A stretch of DNA of 64,000 nucleotides from Lucinisca nassula (taxonomy: Eukaryota > Mollusca > Bivalvia > Lucinida > Lucinidae), in NCBI GenBank assembly GCA_963580285.1, contig OY757011.1:118921874-118985873 (forward strand), in the 5' to 3' direction. Position numbers and translations under genes: made by a program. Shown here piece after piece: positions 43,831 through 56,200 of this stretch. Below the pieces are notes generated by a model. The model was not told the origin of the DNA. It searched no databases and worked only from the letters and a program-made list of their open reading frames with translations. Each line of letters starts with the position of its first letter. Within the stretch, counting starts at the first letter, position 1.

Positions 43831-45384
43831 AATAAAAATTCTTTTTCCTGATACTATTTACCGGAAACAGTATGGCAATTTGAGAAAGGGCAGGATCCCG
43901 AACAAACAGAACCGTGTAACCCTTTCTCAAAAAATGGATAAATTATCTTGGTGATAGAAGCCCTGGCTTGATGGAACTGAAATAGCTTGGCTCCTACTGA
44001 AAGAAGAGGAAGGGAAGGAAGAAAGTCATTTGTTAGACTTGGATCTTCCTCTATGGGAGGTTTCGTTCCAGTCCGACCTCCGGAACGAAAGGACCGTGTA
44101 CCCCCATCTGAGAGGCGTGGAGGCTCTAAGTTTTCCTTTACTATGCTCAGTAAAAACTGAACAAGTTATCAAGAGCAGAATTGCGCCTAACATGCAACAT
44201 GGTGGTAGATAGAACAAGTGCTATAACCATGGCATGTTGGAATGACAGGGAAAAGAAACAAAAGTATTAGATTAGCAGCTCAATGGTCGGAATGCTCTTG
44301 TTTGATTGCACAGTGGGTAGAACAAGAATACCAGTCATCATGAGAACCCACTTAACAAGTGTCCTGGTAAGAGGCTCCAATGTTAGAGCATCGAAACAGG
44401 AAGTAATGCCAATTCCCATATGTACAGAGACTGAATCTGGGTCGAATTTTGGAATTTCAAAAGACCAAAAAATTGATTGTGTTTGTTTGTTAGAATTGAG
44501 GTTCAAAGTCCCCTTCAACACTGTAAATGTCATTTTGGAGACTGATTGTGAGATTGATAACAACTGAAGGAGGGTTGTTTCCTTAGAGTCTTTAGATTAA
44601 CTAAAAACCCTTAGATCTAAGTATGTCCTTCTCATAATAACTGAATAATGTAACATGGATTCGGCAAAAAATTGGGCATAGGTTCCCCGCACCCCAGAAG
44701 CCCCGCAATTTTGAGCAGGACCACTCGTGGCGGTCGACGAACATATCCTAGTCAACCCAGGCCCAAGTGGGAGGTGGGGACAGAGACTGGCTCATCTTGA
44801 TTCGGCAATTGTGACCCTCACGAATTGGATGGATTCTGCTTAGAAGATACTGCAAAAAAGGTCCCAAAGGAACCTAAATATTATCCATCTGCCTCGTGGG
44901 GGCTTATATGTGACAGACGAGGACCGGTCCTGCACATGTTCAAACTAGAATAAGGCTGAGAAGTTCCATTCAGCAATAAAAACATCCACTTCCCGGAAGT
45001 GGAGAAGGAACAAGCACAAACCCAGTCCTGTTTCTGGTAATTTGGGTTTCCACAACACCAACATTTAATTTAGAATATTCACAAGGAATAATATGTGTGC
45101 AAACCATGCAAAGCACGTAGGAGGAAGTATGATGGTTATCAAAAGCCAGGAATGGTTGGCCACATGATAAACAAAACTTCATAGTGAAAATCCAAAATGG
45201 TGGACAGTTCATGTGTACAAGTCGGAAGAAAAAACCCGAAATTTAATTTCAACAAGGAAAAGAATTTCGGAAAACAAATAAGCTTTTAAAAGCCTAGGTA
45301 CGTTGTGGAAACTTGCAAAAGTAAATATAATAAAAAAAAAGAATTAAAACACTTATCCGATTCCTCTAGTCAGAGCTGTTGACC
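43831..45384 (-). other. 5' part of the DIRS-like element, not resolved
   Basis: Expected position of gag. No recognisable domain. 44490-44545 contains a short SINE-4 tail piece (ttgaggttcaaagtcccctt). ORFs at 44026, 44267 and 44970 have no family resemblance. Confidence 0.4.
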
Positions 45385-45640
45385 ACGCGTCTGATTGAAA
45401 TATGAGTGTTGTTCTCATGCTGAGCACAGGGTCACGTGACCCGTATCATCTGCCGATTGGCTGTATTAGACGTGACCTCAGCAACCAATCAGGACTCGTC
45501 TCTAAGGAAGTCACGAGAGTTGTTTATGGAGATGGGGCATGCGTATGGCATTTTTCTGGTAGATTTTTTTGTCAGACTGTCCCAGATCTGCTTCTGGTGA
45601 AAAGACTATAATTGTAGTGATGGGTAGTTATATTTGATAT
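45385..45640. repeat. DIRS-like inverted terminal repeat (5' side of element)
   Basis: Inverse of 38950-39205: atgagtgttgttctcatgct, gtgacctcagcaaccaatca, ctataattgtagtgatgggt. Confidence 0.8.
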
Positions 45641-45773
45641 TAAAAAAACAAGATCTCAAAGTAAGAATACCGAGGGACTGGAAGGGGATCAACCCTATGG
45701 CTGGTTAATCACCATTCAGCTGTGCATCCAACTGAGGCACAAGACTCAGGAAATGACATATTTTCCTACCTGA

Positions 45774-45968
45774 ACCCTTATCCTGCTGAACACGACAACC
45801 CCTATCTTTGTAAACAGTGTAGATGCAGATCAGGTGGCTTCTAAAGAAGCCATCTGATCAGGATCTACAGATGTCTGTCAATTAGTTTGTGAATTTGAAT
45901 GAACATTTTGAGTATTTTGATCAGTTAATAGTCAGCAATGGGTGTGACTTTTTTTAGCAGGATAAGGG
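45774..45968. mobile_element. TTAA MITE, family B
   Basis: cccttatcctgctgaacacg at the left and tagcaggataaggg-TTAA at the right. Central palindrome aggtggcttctaaagaagcc. Confidence 0.7.
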
Positions 45969-46160
45969 TTAAACAAATAATAGGCTCATGTGAGTGTAAG
46001 CATGTTTAGCTGATGGCATTTAAAAAGTACTGTATTTTCTTATTTTTCAGCAAAAAAGAAGGCTTCACATTACATGTGAATTATCTGCAGGTTTCAGCAA
46101 AAATACAGCTTCATATTACGTGTGAATCTTACGTTGTGCACGCGATTCACATGTACTTAT

Positions 46161-46445
46161 TAGCTCGGCTGTTTTCGAAGAAAACAACGAGGTATTGTCA
46201 TAGCTTTGTCGTCGTCTCCGTCGTCGTCATACAAAAACTTTGACATTTTGTAATATCTCTGTCATTACTGAACATATTTACTTAAAACTCGGATAAGTTG
46301 TTCATTATGAAAAGGGGAACTCATACCAATAGGTGAGGTAACCGTCAAAATATTTTTGGCACAGTTATGCCCCTTTTTCGACTTAGAATTATTGTTAGAA
46401 AAAAACTACAGGCGAGCGTTGGCACCCTCATGCGGTGCTCTTGTT
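46161..46445 (+). mobile_element. Helentron-like element, short, single core
   Basis: 5' tagctcggctg, subterminal inverse caggcgagcg, hairpin gcaccctcatgcggtgc, terminal tcttgtt. The interior has gtcgtcgtctccgtcgtcgt. Confidence 0.65.
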
Positions 46446-46631
46446 TTAGCTGAAAAATAATGATAAAAAAAATAAATAAATTGGGATCTGCTAATCTAAA
46501 GAGTTTAAAGGCCATAAAACTGCACCAAAACAAAATGTTCAAAACCTTCTTATTGGAGGAAAATTTAAAGTCAAATTGTACAACTGTTATTAATTTAAAA
46601 TGACTACATGTACATTTGTATAACTAAATCA

Positions 46632-47093
46632 GGGGCTGGTTGTTCAAAGCATCATTAGCTTAAAGAGCTTAAAAGTAGTAAAATGTTAAGGGGAATGGGA
46701 ACACCTTCAGGGGAGGCAACTCCTGCAAAAGTATGTCTGTCTCCCATGTCAATAGGGGTCAACTCTTAAAGGAAAGAAATTGCTCCTGAGGAGCAAATTC
46801 TTTCCTTTAAGAGTAGACCCCTTTTTCAGCGGGACTGGGCCTACAGAAAAGCGAACAGAAAGTCCTGAAAGTTGTCTCCCTTTGAAAAAAAATGGCGGAA
46901 AATGTGCTAGATGTTCCCATTCCCCTTAAGTGTTCTAGTAAGTACAATGTCTAATACATTGGTATTTTTGCTGAAAAGCTACTCACATTTTTTTCAGAAA
47001 AAAATATTTAAATTGTATATTAGCCTTATTAAATGATCAAAGTTTTAACGATATGTTAATCTGCAACATCACTGGTTTTGAACAACTGGCCCC
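46632..47093. mobile_element. MITE family E with a family C MITE nested inside
   Basis: Outer ends gggctggttgttcaaagc and tttgaacaactggcccc. The family C element 46690-46925 sits between duplicated TTAA. Confidence 0.75.
46690..46925. mobile_element. TTAA MITE, family C, intact
   Basis: TTAA-ggggaatgggaacacc and gttcccattcccc-TTAA form clean inverted ends. Central hairpin gaggagcaaattctttcctt with its inverse. The TTAA duplication and GGGG/CCCC ends fit piggyBac-type mobilisation. Confidence 0.8.
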
Positions 47094-47134
47094 AGTCTCT
47101 GTAATTGTATAACAAGTAAGTAAATTACATATAC

Positions 47135-47281
47135 CTGACTCTTTAGACTGGTTCAGGTAATACTGTCTTTCCATCTCAGCTGTTGTGTTGAGGAAATCTT
47201 CATCTTCTATCTCAAGATCCATATCATCTGAGAGCTCGTCAAAATAATGTGCTGGTAAGATTTCCTTAGGCAGTGGCCAGT
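47135..47281 (-). CDS. PRIMPOL: PRIMPOL exon (acidic C-terminal region)
   Basis: 147 bp. The acceptor is gtatttcag and the donor gtatat. It encodes WPLPKEILPAHYFDELSDDM and DLEIEDEDFLNTTAEMERQY plus YLNQSKES. WPLP followed by an acidic, aromatic region resembles the RPA-binding tail region of PrimPol. It ends in phase 1, so a further exon must exist below 47100. Confidence 0.9.
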
Positions 47282-50200
47282 CTGAAATACAGAAACACCA
47301 TGTTGTACAATTGTAAAATATAAATGATTTACCATAAAAATTTGTGGAAAAAAAGCCGAGATCTTACAGGCAGATATTTCACAAATATGTCTAAACCTGA
47401 GACAATAATGTTGCATGAAAATCTGTTATGCATAAAGGAATAAATTTTAGATAAAAAAAACGCAAAACGTTTTAGGCCACAAACTACTGAAAATGACACA
47501 GAATTCTTATTTAACCCTTTCCCACTCAGATACGTGTTTTTACGTGTCTGCACCCCCCCACCCTATTTTTAGGCCCAAGAAGCACCTAAAATCTGCATTT
47601 CTACCCCTGGATAGTTGTGTTTGCTTTAGGATTTGTTGGGCAAAAAAGTGACCTGTTTTTTTGCGTGCCTCCCCACTAAAAATAGGGGGATTGAAGGGGG
47701 GGCAACCCCCTCACATCCCAAAAAATTTTGGGTGTATGGCCCAACCGGCTGCTAAAATTTATATCTGAGGGTGTCTTGGGTCAAAAATGCCTGAAAATTG
47801 ATGCTGATAAAACATGCTGCAAACAGTGAAAATGGCCAGTGCCAAACACCTTAATTGTTGCCTTGACAGCTGTGTGAAAATTAAAATGTGGTCAAAAATT
47901 CATGTGAAAACACACTTTTTGCCAACTTTGAGATGCCCCCTCTTTATCATGACAACAATGATCAAGTCATGAAAGGTTGCATTTGAAAAGCTACTGCCCA
48001 ATGAACATTCATACCGAGTTTGGTGTAAAACAGACCATCCATTATGAAACAATGGCTAGTTGAAGTTGCTGTCAGGTGCAACACTGTGAAAATCAGCGAA
48101 ATTCACAAAATCCCTGAGTGGTAAAGGGTTAAGGGGAATGGTAACACCTTCAGTGGAGGCAACAAACAGGAAGTCCCTAAAGTTGTATCCCTTTGAAAAA
48201 TGGCGGACAAATCTGCCTGGTGTTCCCATTCCCCTTAGAAATGAATGTAATATATTTAGTGTAAACAATATTTTACTATAAACTTCTTTTTAATTAAAGT
48301 TTCTTATGGCATGAAAGTGGTAACAAAGCAATGAAGCATTGCTGGAAAAAAGTTCAAACCTCGGCCGCTCGGGTGAAAATCCAGTGCTTTAACCATTGAG
48401 CCAAAGTTTCAACTTCCTGACAAAGTTGTCAGAGAGTGATAATAACCCTATAAGCAGAGCCTGACAAATCCATTTCCCAGCAGCCCAGGACAAGTCCAAA
48501 TAATTTTTGGCTGGGCAGGTGATTTTTTATTTCACTTGCCCCGAATGTAAAGAATACATGTATATAGGGAGTTTAGAAATTCTGAGACATTTTGAAGATG
48601 CTGTGGACAGCCAGGCAAGTGTTTGGAACTTGGATTTGTCAGGCCCTGCCTAAAAGCTATGCGTAATCTACCAAGGTAGATAACTGAAGGGAGAAATTGT
48701 GGTCTGTTCAAGGAAGTCATCATAAAGAAGCCTTTTCCGGTGAAATGAAGTCCTATCCCCAACTTACAGCATGAAAGTCATAACAAAGGAATGAAGCATA
48801 GCTGGAAAAAAATCCCCACCTATGGTAGGATTTGAGACCGGGCCACTCAGGTGAAAATCCATGCTATCACTGAATTAAGAACAACATCGGGTCATGAACA
48901 AAGTGAACCCAGAAGGTGATCACATGAAACTTTACTCATGATCTGATGTTATTCATACTTCTATAAACATTAAATAAATTACATTTATTACTGATATATA
49001 CATCCTTACTGTGATAAAATTGAAACCAAGAAAACAGATGGAGTTTCTCATATAAAATGGGATAAAATGAGATGAAAACAGCGTACCTTGTGATTTAAAG
49101 CTCTGTATTTGACAATCAGGATCATGACATTTCTGGTAGTATTTTCCCCTCTTTAGATCAGCTATATACCTGTATTACAGCAGCAAAATAAAATTGATAT
49201 GTAATTGTAAGAGAAACTTAACCAAGATGAATTCTTTGAGCAAAATCTTTTGTTCCTATAAGTGAGCAGTCATTAACAAAGGGATTCTACAAAGTAACAA
49301 GTACGTTGGAGCCAGTGCATGACAAAACTACAAGAAAACATGTGCCACCAGGAAACACTTTAATCAGTTTGCACATCTGTATAGTCTGATTGGAGTCATC
49401 ACAGATCGCATGAGCCTTCTATAGTCTCCAGGCTAATTGAATAGAAATGCAAGGACTTTGGCAAGACTAAATTCATTCATAGGCTGATAAGTCTTTGCTT
49501 CTACTGTGTTAGCACGGTCATCTTTTCTTCTTTTTTGAAGACTGCCTTCCACATTCAAATATTACCATAATGATCCTATGTGTTGGGACAGACAGGCCTA
49601 AGCAAACAATGCAGACGCAGATTTTGTTTGTTTGATTTGAGGTGTAACGTCCACGTCAACACTATAGGTCATTTTGGAGATGTTGCTTCCAATTTTGTGA
49701 GACTTTTACCCGGCATTGAGTTGAGAAGACATCTCAAGCCCAGTCGCCAAATAAAACCAAAAGGGTTTATAAGCATGGACGTTTTGACACGCACTCATTT
49801 GCCTGGGCAGGCTTAGATCCTCTAAGCAGTTTACCAGTACTTGTATGCGGTCTGTTTCAGCTGTGCATGGAAGCATCATGCAGCCAATCTATTTCTTTAA
49901 GCCCCGACGGCCGGGGGCCGCAGACCCAGCTCCTGATGTCTGATCAGGTTCCTTACTGTTTCCCATTCACACTCCTTGGTGGATTGTGTAACAAAGCTGT
50001 TGAAATTTAAGGAGAATTACAGCAAGTCCTCAAGATGTCCGAAGTTTTAGGATTTTTATGCTATGTATATTTATTTATATAACTATTTGGACACCAAAAA
50101 GTCAAAACATTACTTTTGACAAACAGTGTAGATCCAGATCAGACTGCTCCTGAATGAGCAGTATGATCAGGTTCTACACTGTTTGACACTGGTAAACGAA

Positions 50201-53200
50201 ACATAAATCTCTGAAATCAAAATCAAGTAAAATGATTCGCTATCAACGAAAGTGTTCATGATTTCATTGTTTTCTCATTAACCCTGAATTGTAAACTAGA
50301 TGACATTCCACTTTTCATTATCTTTCAAAAATAATCAGGTTTGACATTTTATATGTATTGCCTGTCTAGCCTTATATTCTCTGAAAAATAAGGCATTTTA
50401 TTGATGTATGTATTCAGACAGATATACCTGAGCAAATATGTTAAACCCAATAGGACGCCACAATATGCACAATACTTTTTTCATTCTCAACTCAACTGAG
50501 CATGAAATTTATAATACTTATAAATATTTAAAAACAAATGAAACAGGCAATGTTCCTGCTCAGGTCAGCACAGAATGTCAGTTGTCCTGCTCATAAATTT
50601 TAAAATGCCAACAACTGTTGGCATTTTAAAATTTATGAGCAGAACAAATTTCATGCTCAAGTGAGTTGAGCATGAAAAAAGGTTTTATAACCTCTGGCCC
50701 TGGTAGTAAACTGTACTTGTTCACATTTTAGAACCAGTATGGTAAAGGGTTGAGGTATCTTAACAAATACGATAAATATAATGTACAGTACAAATATTTC
50801 AAAATATCATCAGCTCACTTGTGATTGTACTTGAATGGTTAACTTACATGATATTATTACTCCTGTGCTCCCTTCCAATGTTATGACAGAATCTGTATCT
50901 TGCTATTTCATACACAAGTAGCTCGCCATGTTGAAAGTAGGTCCAGTGTCGTATCAGTCCACGGGCACCATTTTGTGTGATGAGGTCAATGACAAAATCA
51001 TCCACTTCTGGATATGGAGATTTACTGTACCCTTCAACAGTTGCTGCTGGCAAAACATAACAATAAATAAACCAAAGATCAAGATAAAACAATGCTTTGG
51101 AAGTGTCAAAAACTTTTGTAAAAAAAATTCTCCACAATATCTACATGTATACTGTAAGTATTCATTAGAATGGCCTGTGTAGTACCCTTTATAACAAAGA
51201 TATTGATCAAACAAGCCATTGTAGTATTGCATATATATGTATTCACTATTGTCGATCATCACATATGCCACAAGATATACATATATTGTCACATCATGCA
51301 ACTTCAAGGAAAACGTAAGTTTGATGACATCATTTGTGTTCATATATTATAATTACTTCTCAGGTTCTGACGTCATTGTCGGGATTGCCAACTGTTCTTA
51401 TGACTTTAGAGGTTTAACCCTTTTTGTACCAAATGTAATCTTCCTCCTTATATATAGCAGGAGTCCATTTCAAAATTTTTGGGTCTCAGGTTGTGTTTTC
51501 TTCAAAACTGATTTGGAAAATGCCTGAACTTTATGCAAACAGTGAAGGCTCTGATCTGGGCCTGCACTGTTTGCCAAGGTACCCCTTTAGGGGTTTCTGG
51601 TGCTGAATGGGTTAATTTACTGATTTTTCTCTTGGGAAGCGTAGAGTAGTGGTGCATGAGATGTTTTTACAAAATAATAAAACCTTTATAATCAAAACAT
51701 TTGGAAGTTGTTCTTGTTCTTCATACCTCTAATTCTTGTGTTAAGTAGATATGAATATACAAACTATAAGGCTATCAATTTACCTCCCCAAATGACAATT
51801 TTCATCCCAGTTATCCCGATTCTAATGCATTTATTCATTTGTTATGTTAAAATATGAAAACAACCAGGGTTGTGAGTGACATAAAGTCAAATGCCAGCCA
51901 ATCAAAAGAGAAGTAACATGTCAGGTTGTAAATTATAATGTTAGCCAATCAGATTTGACAGCACAACCACACAGTCTGATCAGTGTCTTAACTTCTCAGG
52001 AGCAAATTCTTTCTTTAAAGGGGAATGGATACACCTTCAGGGGAGGGAACTCCTTCAAAAGTATTTTTGTTGCCCCTGTCAATAGGGGCTAACTCTTAAA
52101 GGAAAAGAATTTGCTCCTGAGGAGCAAATTCTTTCTTTTATGAGTAGATTATTTTTTCAGTGGGACAGAGTTTATAGAAAATTGATAGGAAAGTGAACAG
52201 TAACTGCCAAAAGTTGTCTCCCTTGTTCAAAAGAATTCTTTGAGTTCTTGACATATGCTAGGGTTGATTTGAGGGGAATGGGAACACCTGGCAGGTTTTT
52301 CCACCATCTTTCAAAGGTAGACCACTTTTGGGACTTTCTGTTCACTATTCTGTTAGCTCTGTCTTACAGAAAAAGGGGTCTACTCTTGAAGGAAAGAATT
52401 TGCTCAGGAGCAAATTCTTTCTTTAAGAGTCAACCCCTACTGGCATAGGAGACACAGATACTTTTGGAGGAGTTGCCCCTGCTAAGGTTAATCCATTCCC
52501 AATTGACAAACGGACAGATAATGGGCAAAGACTGGATTGAAAAGCAGAATCCCAAGTTGCTCAAAGCAAGTGTGGCAATGACAGCAAAAGTGCCAACAAT
52601 ATTCATTCCTCTTAAAAGCTTACAGGTATTCTTTTCCTGACTTGATCTACAGGTATTTCCTATCCTTAAGCTTTCGGGAGAATCATGGTCATAGGATAGA
52701 ATCTTCATTTTCTCACAGTATCTGAAAAAAAAATGGTATTGCTATCATGAATGAGCTATGCAGTGAGCAAAGTACCGTAAAGCTGTTCCATAGCTGTTCT
52801 ATAGCTTATACTTTACAACCAATGGTAAATTGTCAAAGCACATCATCTCCTGGGCACAAATCATATAAAAGATGGGGCTCATGATCAGTCCTCTCCATTT
52901 GCTGCCTTAAACCAACCCTGAAGTAAATCAGGAACCCATTCACTGCTGGGTGATGGGAGCGGGAGTTTCAGTCAATTGCCTGAGCCAGGCTCAAACCCAG
53001 GACCTTCAGCTCAGAGATCTAAACTCCATCGACTCAACCACGGTGCTTTTCCATGATTCAATGAGAAAATATGCCTTACAAAAGCGGCAGTATGCAAATG
53101 CTCAGATCTGCCTGCTCATTTGCCCAGTCTGATCACAGCTTTTGGTTTCCACATTAGTCTATACTGTACCCTAGTCCATCCATCAGCCAAACAGTTACAG

Positions 53201-56200
53201 CTGCTATCCATTACAAAAATATGCCTATACAAATACATTGTAAAGTTTACCGCCAAAAAAACTAAAAATTTTAGATGAAAAATCTGTGAATTTTCTCTTC
53301 TCTTATTTCTGCTCAAAATATAGATTGTGGGTACAAGTTAGAACCGCCTCATCAAGGCAGTTCTAACCAGTACCCACAATCTATATTTTAGAGCAGAAAT
53401 AAGAAAAATAAGATGTACACCTGCAAACCCCAGTTTTACTATATAAAAGTTGGGTTCAAGGGGGTCAGAATTATATAGGTGTGTTTACGTGATGGTCAAG
53501 GAATCTCGAATACACATTTTCTCATGGTACTTTAACTCCACCTAACAAGGATAATTCAATGATAAGTTTCCTACTTTCAGTTAGAAACATATGTTGTGGG
53601 TACTATACTTGACAGAATTGTTTCAATGGGGTTATTCAAACAAGTACCCACACTTTATGTTTTTTTGATTGAGTAAATGTATCCCAAAATTATCCTCAGA
53701 AACATTATGCACAATTATCTAGAGCTGTGCATGCATGGCTCAAATGCATGTGCATGTATATGATTAAATCCACCCCTAAAAAGGAGCCTTGAGCCTTAGT
53801 ATCAAAGGACCTGAACATCTAAATAATATCTGTTTCTTTTGGAGCCAAGCCAACATTGTTAGTCAGGTTGAGCCAGTCATTTTACATAACCAACTCTTTC
53901 TTTGGCAGGCTCTGTCCTTCTAATATAACATCAGAATATACTGACATATGAGAAATTTGGCAAACACACCAACTTATGAGAAATTTGGCAAACATGATAT
54001 GTTGAAAAAATTTAAACATGTTTTGAGAACGCTTCAATAAGACGGTAAAAAAATTGTGCACACATTAAAACTTTTGGCTGTATGGTGATGTTTCGCTTAT
54101 ATGTCACTCATGAGTTAGATAAATGTGACAGTAAGTTATGCACAAGCTCACACATATTACACACGAGATCTACTTAAGTCAAGAATGCAACAGCTACCCT
54201 GATTGCCATACACTTGTAGAAGTGTATATGCTAAGGATAAGCTACAAACAAGTTATTCATAAGTTAAGGGGAATGGGAACACCTGGCAGATTTTTTCGCC
54301 ATTTTTCGAAGGGTGATAACTTTCGGGACTTCCTCTTTTCTATAAGCCCTGGCCCACTGAAAAAGGGGTCTACTTTTAAAGGAAAGAATTTGCTCCTCAG
54401 GAGCAAATTCTTTTCTTTAATAGTTGACCCCCTGTTGACATGGGAGATGTAAATACTTTTGCAGGAGTTGCCTCCCATGAAGGTGTTCCCTTTCCCCTTA
54501 AACCTAAGTTCAGTTCATAATTAGTATGCTACAAATACATTCAAAAAGAGGCTTTCACTTATTTTTTTTTTCTAATTCAGTTTCAGTGTATGCCAGCATC
54601 TTAGGGTAATTTTCCATACCTCAAGATTAGTTGTCTAAAATGTTATAGCAGGACAGGGCTTTAAGGGGAATGGGATTTTTCTGCCATTTTTCAAAAGGAG
54701 ACAACTACTTCCTGTTCGCTTTTCTATAAGCCCTGTCCCACTGAAAAAGGGGTATACACTTAAAGAAAAAAATTTGCTCCTCAGGAGCAAATTCTTTCTT
54801 TTAAGAATTGACCCCTGTTAATATGGGAGACTAAAATACTTTTGCAGGAGTTGCCTCCCCTGAAGGTATTCCCATTCCCCTTAAACCTAAGCAGTATGCT
54901 AAAAGTACATTCCAAAAGAGGCTTCCACTAGGTTTTTCTTCATTCAATTTCAGTGTATGCCAGCATCTAAGGTTAATTTTTCATACCTCATAATAAGTTG
55001 TCTAAAATGTTATAGAAGGACAGGCAGGGCCTTAATCAGAACAGTGCATTCTTTTGCCAGTCCTTCTTACGGCAAATCAGTAGTAGGAAGAAAATGACGG
55101 TAGTAAACATTTTATTATCATCCTCCATAAAACAATGTTGCCAGACCCAGCAGAGATTGATCCGGTTACATATGAAAATGGTCTGATCTTAAACATTGAT
55201 TAGCAAGTTGATCTGACTTAAGGGAAAGAAGGAATTTATAGTACATCAAGACACTGCATTTAAATGAATTCAAACAGACTCACTGCACATTGGCTACCAG
55301 AGAATCATAAAACATCTGTTCATCAGAGTTATTCCCCTTTTCTGTTTTATACTGGTTTTGGTCTGTGACTGTTAATGGATTCTTCTTGCCGAGTTTGGAT
55401 GACATAAACAGCCGGAAATTCCTGTTCTTCGTATAGACACCTAGGAACATGAAGACAATGTTAATAAAACAGAGTCCATGCAGATACATATACAGAGGAC
55501 CATCGTTATAACGACAGTATTTGTTCACTATTATTGTGCCATTGTAAAGAATTTGCCGTTATAAAGAATCCCTGTTAGGAGTATGATAGGTAATAAAAGG
55601 CCTTTACCTCGGTATTACTCTAATAAACAAATGTTACAAGCATTTGTTAGAATCGCCTCACCGAGGTGATTCTAACAAATGTCTGTAACATTTGTTTCTT
55701 GAGTATTAGATTACCAGACCCTTTCATGACTATGAACTCGATTTTTGCATTTCCAACCCGAGGGAAGCCCACGCCACCCGGAACCGAGGCTATGCTTTTA
55801 GCTAAGTAGTCATTCCATTCAAATTGCTGTTCTAATGAGTTTTGCCGTAATAAAGAATGCCGGTATACAGAGGGAATCCTTCAAGTGCTAGTCACAACTA
55901 GCAGATGGCATTTTCAAAATATTTTAACCCTTTTTGTACCAAATGGAATCTTTCTCCTTGTTATATATAGCAGGAGTTCATTTCAAAATTTAGGGTTGTC
56001 ATGTTGTGTTTTCTTCAAAATTTGTGTTTTCTTCAAAATCTATTTGTAAACTGGCTGAACATTTTACAAGCAGTGTAGGCCCTGATCAGATTGTATTGGC
56101 CTTGTTACAGGTTCCAGGTCTGTCGTATTTGCCCTCAGGTGACTGTATTGGCTATTCGTCAGGGCAATACAGCCATCCGAGGGCCAATACGACAGAGCTC

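Larger units (their letters stand above)
38912..45640 (-). mobile_element. DIRS-like retroelement, degraded
   Basis: On the minus strand it holds, in order, RT (about 43830-43380), RT/RNase H connection (43393-43100), a second RT fragment (42650-42440) and a tyrosine recombinase (41900-39640). Its ends are inverted repeats of about 250 bp, and a third, internal complementary segment lies at about 39240-39360. Inverted terminal repeats, an internal complementary region and a tyrosine recombinase in place of an integrase define DIRS-type elements. Many stops and frameshifts, and a 1.3-kb foreign insertion at 40458-41772, make it inactive. No gag was recognised. Confidence 0.75.
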
